Shown: positions 12,401 through 24,600 of the stretch, piece after piece
How positions within the stretch are numbered: the first letter of the stretch is position 1
Layout: each line of letters begins with the position of its first letter
NCBI RefSeq assembly: GCF_003576645.1
Contig: NC_044917.1
Span: forward strand, 1,086,438 to 1,150,437
Length of the DNA: 64,000 bases
Source: Ipomoea triloba
Lineage: Eukaryota > Streptophyta > Magnoliopsida > Solanales > Convolvulaceae
Reading direction: 5' to 3'
Translations under genes and position numbers: made by a program
The notes under the pieces: generated by a model
Databases searched by the model: none
Told to the model about the DNA's origin: nothing
What the model saw: only the letters and a program-made list of their open reading frames with translations

Positions 12401-12519
12401 TCCAGAAAGTAGTCTAAGGAAACTATCCACTGATAATAGATATCAATGCAATTCACTTGAGCTAAGACAGCCACAATCAGACTCAGAACCAGCCACCCGC
12501 AAGCGCTGCAAAACGCCAT
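9408..12519 (-). CDS. SKS: SKU5-like (SKS) multicopper-oxidase-related glycoprotein, no GPI tail
   Basis: Eight exons inferred: 12519-12379, 12293-12184, 12033-11763, 11669-11555, 11292-10929, 10458-10090, 9963-9707 and 9460-9408. They total 1680 nt, or 559 residues. An N-terminal signal peptide (residues about 1-24, CGWLVLSLIVAVLA) precedes three cupredoxin-like domains. The same signatures as the neighbouring paralogue are present (CPIEPGTNWTY, RISNVG, WNLTAGAARPNPQG, NPGMWNLRSQH), and the copper-ligand positions are again not conserved. It should be an exported wall or apoplast protein related to SKU5. It differs from its neighbour in two ways. The exons matching 4179-4101 and 3984-3807 there are fused here with no gain or loss of bases. 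The last exon is short and ends ...SPAPAPQAGG-stop without a hydrophobic tail, so membrane anchoring appears lost unless an exon was missed. Introns carry repeat debris. Confidence 0.9.
10505..10800. repeat. Repeat debris in an intron of the second SKU5-like gene
   Basis: The intron between 10459 and 10928 contains 'agctgtcaaaactcgcc', then several 'agcccgcc/agcccgttc' blocks, then 'tgtggaccatggttcaca'. The first type recurs near 16933-17105 and the last near 42763 and 60930. It looks like two old non-autonomous insertions, but the ends are not resolved. Confidence 0.4.
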
Positions 12520-12559
12520 TGATCCTGAGCTCTAATTTTCTCCCATGTAGTTGACAATG

Positions 12560-12561
<2 letters not shown>

Positions 12562-12590
<29 letters not shown>
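12562..12590. repeat. (AT)n microsatellite upstream of the second SKU5-like gene
   Basis: About 14 AT units, 43 bp upstream of the start codon, in the 5' leader or promoter of the minus-strand gene. It could double as a TATA-like region. Confidence 0.9.
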
Positions 12591-12591
<1 letters not shown>

Positions 12592-12593
<2 letters not shown>

Positions 12594-13480
12594 TGCAGCC
12601 TATCAATGAAGACGAACAGAATTGATTCCGAGCTTTGTTCTGTTTCAACTAAATGTCTAAACCGATAGTCGTGGACAAATAGAAAGAGACAAGTTTGGAG
12701 TAGTAAAGAAGGAAATAACAGCACAAGTATGAGGCCGGCAAGAAAAAGTCAGAGAGATATACAGATTTTGCAGTATTTGCCAGCTTGAAAAGCCTAGTTA
12801 ACTCCGAGACATTGTAAAGAATCAAGAATATGTGTATGGCTTTGACAGTTTCAAATCATCCTAGTTTTTGCTGTGTTTAATGATAAACCCATGTACAAAG
12901 TTCTTGTCTTTAACAATAAAAATAAAGCAGGAGAACCTTGCAACAAAATCCGGTAAGCAGACAACTAATACAACTATTAAGTCTAATAAGAGTCGAATTG
13001 TTAAGTGAACGATTAATGCAATTATAAAGTCTTATGATTGACTAAACTTTTTCCCAGTAATAGTTAGATTGTGGGATTAAACATGGGAGAACAACTTTTC
13101 CTAGCTGAAGAATGCATATTGCTATGCCTATCTGTTTCATTTCTACTTGAATTGGCACAAAATATTCTGCCAAGAAAACTGTTTTCATTCAAACCAGTAT
13201 TGTATAACTCCTGATGATATAAGCTGTAGTCGTCTATTTTATGTGTTCTGAACATTAAAGAAATCGAACAATAAAAAATGTACACAAATATGATCTCTGT
13301 TCCCTGACATGATCTCAGTTCCCATGATGTTTCAGAAGATCTATCCAAGCTCAAAAGCTAGCTTGTCTTCTTTAGATGTATCTTCTTCCCCAGCAAAAAT
13401 GGAGGATCATTTTGCTTTCCTCTCAACAACAGATCCACACTTCTAAACAGTAGTAGTCTGCATTACACATTAAAGTCGAA
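12592..13480. other. Intergenic between SKU5-like and Rab genes
   Basis: No protein-coding potential seen. It contains the promoter region of the SKU5-like gene and the 3' UTR region of the Rab gene, both on the minus strand. Confidence 0.45.
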
Positions 13481-15349
13481 TCACGTGCAACATTTGCTTT
13501 TGTGTTCATCGATTTCCTTTTGTTTCAAAATTTGGTTCTTCACAACATTGGATCCTTTCTCTACCAGGCTTGGCACCTCTAGTATCTGTTACCAAAAAAC
13601 GAAAGTTTAAACTAAACCGATCTGCAGACATTTCTAAGAAAAAAATCGGGTGCTGAATCGTGCTATATAGTGTACCTTGAGAGTAAGATCTCGAAAACAC
13701 TGGGGCACATTTTCTCTGGTCTTAGCACTACATTCAAGAAACAGACATTTGTGTTTCTGTGCAAACGCCATTCCTTCCTCTCTACTCACAGCCCTTTCGT
13801 TATCCTGAAAACCCAATATGTCATTAACTAGACGAGATTGATGATCACGATAAGCAATCCAATTCGACTCACCCTGTCAACTTTGTTTCCAACTAGCATC
13901 TTGATGCACTCTGGATTTGTCGAGTAACGCTCTATCTCCTTCCCCCAGATTTTCGATAAGTTTGTAAAGGTGTCCCGCCTCGTGACATCATAAACTAAAA
14001 CAAGAAACCAAAAGCAGAGAAGTTGGTTCAAGAATAGACATAGAACATGGGTCATATGTTGTAGGAAAGTGTGATGACAAAGTTGTAGGAATTAAGAAAC
14101 TTGTCTGCAATTGAGTAGAAATGATGGGGGTGGCTTACCAAGTATAATTCCATGTGCCCCTCTATAATAAGAGCTTATCAATGTCCCAAACCTCTCCTGT
14201 CCACCTGCATATATATGCAGGCCAGTGACAAAACAACTAAATGGGATACCACTGTTGAGCCAATATAATATAATGGTTTCATATATATTCACTCACCTGT
14301 ATCCCAAATTGTCAACTTCAATCTTTTCCCACCAATGGTTAGCACCCGGATCTTGAAGTCCACACCTAAACATGGGCAAAGTTAAAGCATGCACTCGATA
14401 ACTCGCCTTATGACTCTAACAAGCAAAGGGACCACCTGGGAGATAAACCAACCTAGATTGTCTATAGCTAACCGGTTCAAATCAAGAATGCCAATAGACC
14501 GTTCAACGTCAATGATTTTGTATGCAAAGAATCAAAGTCTTAACTTTTTGTTATGTTAAAGGCAAAATCTCCTCGCCCCAATGGCCCACACCCACTCTCA
14601 ACTAGACAGGATAATGGAAGCATAATCATAGTGACTCAGTTGCCCGCCGAGCCCACACCCACTCCTCAACTAGACAGGATAATAAAAGTATAATCACATT
14701 GACTCAGCCATCCATCGGGCCATACTCACTCCTCAAGTAGACAGGATAATGAAAGCATAATCACAGTGACTCAGCCGTCCATCACACTAACACTAGATAT
14801 AACCTACTAAGAGCTCATGGGCAAGTTTTTTGTTATGTTGACTAACTAAACAACCTCTCCTAATCAACATTCTAATATCTAACACTACAAGTAAACCAAT
14901 TTAATTAGTCCTACCAACCATCAAAATTTAAAAGGACTCAGCATCTCCCTTAAATTTAAAGCAATAATCAACAACTTTCACTGTACGTCTTAAAACACAC
15001 AAACAAATTACACAGCACATAGATACTGCTCTCTAGTCTCTAGATATCCCAAGAACTATAATTCTTAAAAATCAATGCATCATTTTTAAACAATTTATCA
15101 AAGTTCATAGAGTATATATATGAAGCTATATATCAAAAAATTAATATAATCCCAGAATTAAAATCTACAAGTATTTGAGTGGTTACCAATGGTGGGGGAG
15201 GGATTTTGGAGAGGACAGTGATGAGAAATGAAGCTGAGAAGCAGACTACTCTTGCCCACACCAGAATCTCCTATCAACAGAATCTTGAAAGAATATTCAT
15301 ACCCACACCCTTTATAACTCATCATCATCTTCCCGCCTTTTGTCTCCAT
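13481..15349 (-). CDS. RABC2: Rab GTPase, RABC2/Rab18 type, with variant G3 motif
   Basis: Six exons: 15349-15187, 14365-14297, 14204-14139, 13994-13873, 13804-13676 and 13585-13481, giving 217 residues. RABC (Rab18-like) GTPases act in membrane trafficking. GTP-binding motifs are P-loop GDSGVGKS (27-34), effector Thr53 in SPTIGVDF, WDTGGQERF (76-83), NKVD (136-139) and ECSAKT (164-169). The C-terminus ends KCCT, a double-cysteine signal for geranylgeranylation. The tail EVPSL...ILKQK resembles Arabidopsis RABC2a/b. The start is the first ATG in frame, leaving a slightly long N-terminus (MMM cluster at 8-10, so initiation could be a few codons later). Oddities: the near-invariant Ala of WDTAGQ is Gly78, and the usual Arg after ERF is Gly84. 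The changed codon spans an intron border. All other motifs are intact, so this looks like a functional gene and not a pseudogene. Confidence 0.92.
14585..14785. repeat. Three-copy tandem repeat (about 67-68 bp) in intron 1 of the Rab gene
   Basis: The shared phrases 'actagacaggataat', 'agcataatcac' and 'gtgactcagcc' recur with starts near 14601, 14669 and 14736. Copies are diverged by a few bases each. They sit inside the 821-bp first intron (14366-15186). Confidence 0.8.
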
Positions 15350-16027
15350 ATTTCCTTCTCTTTATACCTTCAACTTCATCTATCTCTCTCTACATGGAGG
15401 TGGCAGTTTTGTTGGAGAGAGAAACAGGATAGTAGGTTCAGATGAAAAGAGAAAGAAATTCAAAACTACCAGTGTTAAGATAATATTTTCCGACAACGAT
15501 ATTTTATGTTTATGTTTGAAGAAAAGATTGTTTGAAAAGGTTGGGTGCAGAGTTGGCGGGTGAGAGTGAGAGGTGGCGAGACAAATGTCGTGTTTTCACT
15601 CAGTCTGTCGTCCACGCGCCAGATTCTGGGAGGGGGGCGTGGGCCCCTCGCGGTTGCGTCACCGGCTTCATCTTCCGTGATCTTTTCGTTTTTTATTAGC
15701 GTCAGCTTCCCATTTTGCCGCTTTCCCCAGGGCTGCCGTAGATTTAACGGCGTTTATTCTTCATTACGGCATGTGATTTTATAAACATTATTATTGATGA
15801 GTGTTTGTAAATCTTTCTACAATTGTACAATACGCATTTTGGACTGCTATCAGATAAAAATAATAAATATACTATCATGTAATAGAATTAACTGTACTCA
15901 AAAAATTAAATGAGTCTAAATAATACTAAATAAAATTGATATACAATTTAAAATTTAAATAGAAAGTAAATTAATTTACATTATTATTAATATTGCCAAC
16001 TCACCATGCCTCCAGTGGCAAATTATG
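15350..16027. other. Rab promoter side and intergenic DNA
   Basis: The region directly upstream of the Rab start has CT/GA-rich leader-like sequence (about 15355-15425, minus-strand GA-rich) and a locally GC-rich patch at 15545-15770 that probably belongs to the promoter. No gene seen. Confidence 0.4.
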
Positions 16028-16531
16028 CTGTGGACCTAGGTCCACCTTGCAAGGTGGACCTGGGTCCAAAACTACGTCGTTTTTGTCTTCTTCTTTTTTT
16101 ATTAGTAAACATATTGCCTAATATAGAGTTGTCCAAAAATGTGTGAATGTAGAGTATAGAAATTGTGAATGTAGATTTATGATTGTGTGAATGTAGAGTT
16201 GCCCAGAAATGTGTGAATGTGGAGGTTTCAAATTGTGAATATGGAATATAGAAATCGTGAATGTAGAGTTACGCATGTGTGAATCTGTAATGGAGTTAAG
16301 AAGTTCTAGCAACTTGTAGCCTTATAATGTGTGAATGTGGAGTTCTCAAGTTGTGAATATGGAGTATAGGACCTGTAAATATAGAGTTTTGAATGTGTGA
16401 ATGCATAACAGTGATAATATAATTACTAAACATATAATCCTGTAATGTGTGAATGTGAAGTTTACAAATTTTGAATGTAGAATATAGTGTATGTGAATGT
16501 AGACCCAGGTCCACCTTACACGGCATAACAA
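16028..16531. mobile_element. Putative MITE with 'aaggtggacctgggtc' termini and internal degenerate repeats
   Basis: The left end (16030-16067) contains two overlapping palindromes built on GTGGACC/GGTCCAC around CCTTGCAAGG. The right end (16500-16525) carries the inverse, GACCCAGGTCCACCTT. Between them, a motif like 'gtgtgaatgtagagt' recurs irregularly about ten times. Shorter relatives with the CCTTG(C/T)AAGGTG core occur at 43281-43395 and 60482-60617. No target duplication was confirmed. Confidence 0.55.
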
Positions 16532-17422
16532 CCTGCCTCCAGTTTGGCAGGGTGAGGTGGGCCTAAAAATCCCCAACTTATCCTCTACCTCGTTAGGTTT
16601 AGAGGTCGATCGATCTATATGAGACTAAGCCCATTTTAACCGTTTTATTGGCCAATACTCAAACAATCTCAACATGAAGTATTTTGTGTAATGGACAGGC
16701 TCATTTTTATAAGTGGACATAATGTTTTAAGTCATGTATGTTGAAATTTGTCACTGTAAACTGTTCGGCCCATGTATATCCATTTGCGAGGCCCATTGGA
16801 CTTGCAAATAATTTCGTAATGGTGGGTAAGTTTTTCTTTCGTACTTCTCTGTACTTCATGGGGTCTTAAGGTTGGCCTAACAAAGAGGGTGATCTAAGTA
16901 AAGAATTACCTAGTGCTTGAATTGATAAGATCTAGAGGTGTCAAAGAGACAGGTTAGTATGAAGTTCATTCTAGTCCTAATATTTTTTGGGTTGATTCAG
17001 TCCGGTTCATTTGTTACAATGGGTAGATTTGGACTAACCCATTTTATACTATGGACAAGATCGGATTTTAATTTTTGATTCATGGACCCAGCGGACCAGT
17101 TGACATGTACATTTTTTAAAAATTAGTGAGTTGAGCTCCTTGATACTTCACTAAGGGTACAACCAAATTAGATATATTTTTGAAGTGACACTTTTATTTG
17201 ATGACTACAATCATTTCAACATGATTATGCCAACATCCTTGATTGTGATGTGACTTGAGCATGTGACATTCTATTTGGAATGATAACAATGATGTCATCA
17301 GACCACAAATAAAAAATCAAGATTACAAACCTTTTAAATGTACCAAAAATCTCTTGGGGCAATGAAAAACATCATGAATGAATATGGGTGGATAAAATTC
17401 CATATAGTAGTTATTATGTATA
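16532..17422. other. Intergenic with repeat-like sequence
   Basis: No gene seen. The stretch 16933-17105 begins 'agaggtgtcaaagag' and continues with blocks such as 'tccggttcattt' and 'ggactaacccatttt'. This resembles the 'ggtgtcaaa...cccgcc' repeats in introns of the second SKU5-like gene. Confidence 0.35.
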
Positions 17423-17872
17423 GGCAAAAACTTGTGTGAGACCGTCTCACCATGAGACTGGTCGGTTTGGGTCGAGATGCAACTGTAACACTTCTATGCA
17501 CAAATGTCATACTTATATGCTCAAATGTAATATTAATTAAGAATAAAATTTTTGTTACTTATAAGGGTAAATGTAATACTTTTAAGAGAAAATACAATAC
17601 TTTTACATTTCGATTTAAAAGTATTACATTTTTTCACAAAAGTATTATATTTACCCTTATAAGTAAGGGTCACTTGTCAACATTACTTATTATGAAAAAT
17701 GTATTACTTTTGCTCTAATAAGTAACAAAAATTGTATTCTTAATTAGTGTTATATTTAAGCATATAAGTATGATATTTGCACATATAAGTATGACATTTG
17801 CATAGTGATTTGACCCGACCAACCCGTCTCATGAATAAGAATTCGTGAGACGGTCTCACACAGGTGTGACCC
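17423..17872. mobile_element. Mutator-type MITE, copy 2 (uninterrupted, inverse orientation)
   Basis: It starts GGCAAAAACTTGTGTGAG and ends CACAGGTGTGACCC. This is the same family as 8192-8895 but lying the other way round and lacking the nested Stowaway. The interior shares blocks such as 'aatgtaatacttttaag' and 'catacttatatgctcaaa'. I could not find a convincing 9-bp target duplication here, so the flanks have probably diverged. Confidence 0.8.
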
Positions 17873-20800
17873 ATAATATTTTGGTTGAAGCCATCCTAAT
17901 CGATGGATGAGGTGCAGACTTTACTTGAGGGACATGGCAACCCATAGTTGAATGGTCAAACAGAGGATACGATTTTGGATCCACAAAACCTTAACTAATA
18001 CGCCTCTCGTGCACGAGGGGGACATTTGTGCAATCAACTAATCAAAGTAATAACAAAATAAGGTTCAAACTAATAAATATTATGATTATGATTATTAAGG
18101 TCTCGATTAGTAACAATTGTTAAATACAATCTCTCATGCATAACATGTATGCTTGTATTGGATATTGAAAAGATAACTGTTTATAATGTTTGATACAGTT
18201 TAAATAACATACATAGATGTATTCATTATGTATATCATAGGAATTTATATTATTATAATAATTATTTTGCTTGATGAGGAAAATTTCCTGTCAGTATTCA
18301 AGTGTGTATTGGACAAACTTAGCACATGTTTAACAACCTGCAAACCACACAGATAAATTGTACTAGACAAATTATGTGCAATAAGTTAGACCGAAAGAAT
18401 GTTAACAAGAATCAAACTCATGATTTTTTAATATATATATAAGAATTGTACTTCACCTACTTGTCGACCATTTTCGAGCTAGACAATTATAATAATAATT
18501 ATTATGGTGGGTAATGGGGATGTGTGTATGTTTTATGTTTATATATATATATATATAATAGTAATCCGATCCGTAATGGAATTGCATTGCTTGAGGGAGA
18601 AGAGAAGACGTGGACAGCAACAACAAAGTTTGCTTATTATCCAGAGAATACATACACATCTTCTCATCATCTTCTTCAGTTGATCTTCTTTACTTTAGTG
18701 TTGACCAATCGCTCACCTTCACCTCAAAAAGACCTTTCTCTTTTATCATAACCACTTCCCCTCCTACATATATACGTTCTTTTCCTCTTTCCTAACTTTT
18801 ATTTTCTTCCCTATATATACGTTTTTTTTTTAATTTGAAACTTTTTAAATGTTAAAAATGGTCAGAAAATATTTTTATAGAAGTTTTTAACGTAAATACG
18901 TTTCAAAAACAGCTAATTAAGCTTGTCATGCCCAATTAATTAAGCTATATTTATAGCAAGTATTCCTAGTTATTCATGGGACATAGGCAGCGACATATTA
19001 CCAGTCTGCCTATATTAACAGGTGCTAAAGCCTAAACTAAACCCATATTAGGCTACCAATTAATGAACTAATCGTGAGGATTGTGTTGTCTTTCAAAATT
19101 ATGCAATTTTACGAATCTGAAATTTCTTCTTTTAAGTGAAACCAAGGAGGCAAGCTGGTTCCAATTTCCTTCTTCCATTTTCTAGGACACCTTTGCTTTT
19201 TATAACAAGGTGGGTAATTTTCATAGCAAAAAAAAAATTTGAATTTGATTTTTACCAACAACTTCTCGATTGAGCATATTGCACAGAATCTTCATAGTTC
19301 AGTTTACATATCATGTGTGGTTTATGAGATATTAAAAAATAGCGGAATTTACTTAGTGCAGACCATCAGAGTAGTGCTGTGAATTTTAAAATAATTGTAT
19401 ATAGTGTGCCATATTAAAGAGTCATGCACCAAACTTTATTTTGAATAAGAATCAAACTCTGTAAGTATGACTCAGTGGAATTCATATTAGTCTATCTATA
19501 GTATCTGCTTCACATGATATGTCAACAACCTCCTTGATTTGAATGAGACTCGAACTTATAACATTCCGTTTGAAATGGTAACACTGATGCCTTTGGCTAG
19601 ACATATGTAATTTATAATATTTTCATTTTTACCCCTGTAGTTGCTGAACTTGTAAATTGTAATTTATAAGGGGTGATGGTGTGATTATCAGCAACTATTG
19701 GGAGTGGAGTGAAATAGTGTTGCCTTCAATGATTTTTCCTTGTTTGCATACTGTTTGCGCGCGCGAGTATTGACCAGACATGGATAAAAGAGCTTTGCAT
19801 GTGCAACACGAAGCCACATTGCAGAAACAGGGCAACTGAATATAGTCAAATACCAATAGTTATCCGTATTCATCTTCCAAAGTAAACTCATCACAATGTA
19901 TTATCTGTTCATAACTACTTCGTCTCCACTGAAACTTGAACCTACTCCTCTTCATATAGGAGTGTAAACCGGATGCCACTAGATCACATGTTCTTTGGCT
20001 CATATGTGATTATGATAAATACAATTAGTTATAGTATAATTGAACTCGTAACTATCTGTAATGAGAATCATAGTCCACCAATGCATTCATCTTTTCCGAT
20101 GCCAAAATTTTTTTTATTACCACCCAAGCTCCAAAAAATTTATCAAAGGCAATGAAAGCTCATTGTGTGTAGAGTGTACAGGCAAGGGTGAAAAATGAGG
20201 GTTGATTAGGCAATTCGTGATTTACCTCATCCAGTGCCCTTGGACAGGGATTATGGAGTTTATGATTAGTATAACGTAAGTTGTGAAATCTAATGTATCA
20301 AAAAAAAATATTATTATCGCATGCATTAAGAAGTGAACATTATGATTTAAGAAGTTAACATTGAAAATTAACATTATTGTAGTTTTTATTAGGGGAATAT
20401 AAACCACAGTTGACTACATGATACTATATTGTTTGGGCAAAGTTTGTGCGAAAGCAAAATAAATTAGAAAATCAAAAAAATCTTAAGGGATGGGCAATAG
20501 ATTGCTTTACTTGTACTTCTAACTTTTAATAAATTCTCACTTACGACATTTATGCATATATTTGTCGCCAATGTCACCTGCACAAGTAATTGTGACACAA
20601 TTAATAAATTATCATCATCTATAATACCTTCAAAATTACTAATTTCTCCATCTCGGTTGAGCTCATCTCACAAGGTATTAGTAGTGTAATTTACTTTTCT
20701 TATGTGGTTTGTGAACTATTACATACGAGTATATTTGTCTAATAAAAATAAAAACTAATTTTTGTCTATAGGAAGATGATCAACATTTGTTTATAATATT

Positions 20801-21049
20801 ATAAATATCATCGAGATTAATTCTAAGAAAATAAGATACTTCTATTTGGCTCTTCATTTTTGTTGTGATTTGCGTAACCTTGAAATGCCTTGAACAAGTG
20901 AATGACTTATATCATAAATATACAATATAATGATGATATTGTTGTAATAATGATAATTATTATAATTATTGTTTTGTATATTTATTTTATAATTCAATTT
21001 GGAAATTATGTGAGACAAATATATGAAGAAAAGAATGGGTGATCTTAGT

Positions 21050-21190
21050 CATACATGTTTACCGAGAACAAACTAGTTGACAGATGCTCTCGCTAAGATG
21101 GCCATTCACCAGAATGAGCGATGGAAGGAATATACAAATGCGTAACCGGAGATTTGGAAGGCAATTGAGAATGAGTATGTCAACGTCTAT
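21050..21190 (+). pseudogene. Possible LINE-type RNase H remnant
   Basis: One frame reads LTDALAKMAIHQNERW followed by KEYTN. This recalls the NxxADALAK motif near the end of RNase H domains in plant LINE retrotransposons. A stop codon lies just before the motif and another after it, so any coding function is gone. The match is short and made from memory of the motif only. Confidence 0.35.
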
Positions 21191-24100
21191 TGGGTAATAA
21201 AAATTACCGAAAGACACTAATGCTAAGTCCACCTATTTTTTTTATTAAAAAACAAAAATCAATTCGTAAATAATTAAGAAACAAAAAAAATCACTTCACT
21301 TTGTAACAAATACCGAATGAGGAAGTCCATTCGTAATTTCATATTAAATTGGTAAAACTCATCTCCAAATTAAACTGTCTTAATCCCTTTTTCAGTTTTC
21401 ACATAAACGACCGTTGCTTCATCGTTACGGAGCATCTTTTGTTTTGAGTTGACTGTAGTCTAAACAGGTTCACCGTCCATCCACGTACTCACATGATACC
21501 AAGTGAAAAACAGAGTGGGGCCCATTATTTATCAAATTCTTGTGCTGTAATCCTTGTTGGATTGGTTGGTCAACGCTACGTCCTTGCCTTTCCATATCCT
21601 TTTGTCTTTTACTTTTTCTTATATAACACGTGTCAAAAATATTGTTGTTTAAAATATATTTTTAACAGGATTATCTGTTTGGCATTCCCTGCATGATGTT
21701 ATTAACTACCGGAACAATAAAATGCCTCATGACAACAATTTTTATGGGTTTGATGCTTGTTAACATATTTTGTGTCCGAATTAATTTTGTTTTTTTGTCA
21801 TAAATTTATAGATATTAGTGGATTTTTAGTTTTCTTTTTAAATATATATCATTTTTGTCTTAATATTATTGTGATATGACTATTTTTTGTCCTCTATATA
21901 TCAACAAAATTCGTTTAAAATAACGTTAAATACAAGGTCATTTTGATCTATTCAGTTTTTAAGTGTTAAAGTCCTATGACTATATGACTCTTGTTAATTG
22001 TAACACTTGACTTTAAAAACCAACAAATTAATCCCCTAACTATGCTTTTTCTAACATATTTGGTCATCCAGGCCCAATATATACCATCAGATAGTAGTTC
22101 GAAATGAATATATACCCAATATATACCATAAGATAATGCTTCATGACAACAATTGTTATGTGGCTGAATAACCATAAGTGTCAACAAGTCTTCGGAACCA
22201 AATGATGAAGTTGAAGTATGAGATGTTAATTGGTGGGGAAATTTCATAAATCATATTATAATCATCTTATTTGAGTGGTAACATATAATTAAAATTACCA
22301 CAATAGTTTAGAACAATCGGTAATTGAATTGCTAAATACAACCATAATATCAAAGATTAACTATTTGGGACAAGAAAAGATTAACTATTTGATAACTTAC
22401 AACTTGATCTTAACGTGTCTTCGTCATGTCTAATTCAATTCTATTAGCTAGTGTGATATGGTTAAGAAAACAAATAAAGAAATGCATTTTCAATGTATGA
22501 TATTGTAAAGATTAAATTTACCAAACATTACTTTTTATATATATTAATTTTTTAGCTTGGATGCAAAATATTAACACAATAATATCATATAAAATAAGTG
22601 ATTAAATTATTTAAGTAATAATGTTAGTATTGGGTTGTAAGTTGTAACATAATACATTTAAGGATAAAACGTTAAAATCCAAAATGAAGCAGTTTACGAA
22701 TTTTACAAAAGTTGGTGGGCTGGTACGCAAAGCCGTGCAACGATAAACTTCCCGTATCAGGATGCTCCACGGGTTTATTTTATTGCCAAATGGACCCCAA
22801 TTGTTACAATCCTTCCAAAAATAACCAAGATTCTCGCAGATTACCAAAAAAGCCCCTTCGCTATCATCCAGTAATTGTGCGTTTATGGTTTATGTAGGTT
22901 AGCTTGTAGCCTTGGAGGGGCTTTCCCAAAATTAAACAACAACCAAAATCAACAGAGTAAACAAATTTTTTTTTTTAATAAATGTTTTACATTCACCATT
23001 TTTTAATAAATATAAATGAAATAAAAATAAATTTAATAAAATAAAAATTGAGTATAAAACTATCCTGCATGACTGAAATATTCCCTCACATTAAGAAGTC
23101 GACCATGTCATATTTATCATATTTGCAATTCACTCCCTCGGGACATAACTCAACTAGTTAACTAATTTAAAATAAGTTCATATCTATGGTTTTGACTTTG
23201 TTGTTAACACTAGTTTACAAGTATTTGCGAGTCTGTAAGCCAGTTGGGACATATCCCGTACACTTTATCTCACTCACCCATTTATAAGATAAGAGCGATG
23301 AAGAACTTTTAAATTTGTGATTCATACTAAATTTTGCAATTCCCTACTATTTTAATATTTAGATGATATTTTTTGGGACAATTCCACCAATTAAGTGTGA
23401 GATTTTAGTATTGTTGAAGGTAATCTTATCTAATATTTTGAACACATTTAGAATTAGATAATTGTTTTTACTATATTAATTTTTATTTATAGTACCCAAT
23501 TATGGAGTATTATTATTGTACTATTTAGTGCTTGAGTTTTGAAAGTTTACTAAATTTGATCACAGAATATTTGGTAAAATAATTATTCATAGATAATTTA
23601 GTACACGTTAAAAATCACGTTAAAATGTCAAATTTAGTATATTTTTAAAAACCAAATGCCAAATGTAAAACAAAATAAAAATTGACAGCTCAACTCCATA
23701 TATGGAAATAACATTATAGCTAATCGATTAAAAAGAGATATATTTTATATGATAATAACGTAAGATTACATTTTTATTCAACGATGAATATTACTGTAAT
23801 AAAAATGTCATAACTTATCATAAAATTAATCAGTTAGCAAATAATTAAATAAAAACATTAACTATATAATGCAATTTTTGTAAATTTTATATAACATTGG
23901 TATTTAGTACTCTACCATAGTGAAATTGGATTACACCAAAACTCTTTAATATGACGCATCGATACAAGTTAATCCTTTGACCTTGAAGGTGCATTAACAA
24001 GTCATCTTATCAATCGCGTGAATTTGTCGATTAATTTTTGTAATATTTTTTGATGCATAACAAAAAATGGTCATGCATTACGCACCAAGTTAAAGTTGTA

Positions 24101-24362
24101 ACCAATAAACTACAAACAAGAAAAGAAAAGAAAACAAAAGAGCAAAGCTGTTTCTTGTGCATTGTGTTGTTGCCTGCTAGGTAATGCAATTTGCTAAAAT
24201 TACCAATATCTCCCTTTAATATTTTTTTAAAAATAGAATATATTTTTTAAAAAAAAGAGAGGAATTTTTATAAATTTATTTTTAGTTTATCGATTTCCGT
24301 GTCAAGCAAGGATCCATTTCTATCTCCGTTTGCTTAACCGACGGGCAAGAGCTTAGCCTTCT

Positions 24363-24494
24363 TCCCCCTCTCTCTCTCTCTCTTCCCTTTCTCTCTCTAT
24401 ATTTTATTTTAATTTTTAATTTAATTTAATTTTTGGACTGCTCTATATACATACATTTCGCACCATTATCAACACTCTCTCTCTCTCTCTCTCC
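24363..24494 (+). promoter_or_regulatory. Promoter and CT-rich 5' leader of the NAC050/052-like gene
   Basis: Two CT microsatellite blocks (about 24367-24382 and 24474-24493) flank a TATA-like 'ctctatatac' at 24441-24450, about 150 bp before the start codon. CT-rich tracts near start sites are common in plant core promoters. Confidence 0.5.
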
Positions 24495-24600
24495 AGCTTT
24501 GCTTCACTTCTAATCATCTCTCAGACCTAACCGGTGTTTATATATCAATCTGTATGCGTTAGCGATTTCTTGGGTTGGGTTGTTGTTGTTTGATTTGCGA

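Larger units (their letters stand above)
17873..24600. other. Long intergenic region without a supported gene
   Basis: AT-rich sequence with only short, chance open frames. Apart from the LINE-like scrap at 21050-21190, I recognise no gene. AT microsatellite patches occur near 18435 and 18539-18557, and a GCGCGCG run at about 19757-19764. The final 250 bases before the NAC gene are its promoter and 5' leader. Confidence 0.45.

Noticed and set aside
18453..18795. Cluster of short overlapping open frames near an AT repeat
   Set aside because: Simple-sequence translation with no family similarity; not supported as a gene.
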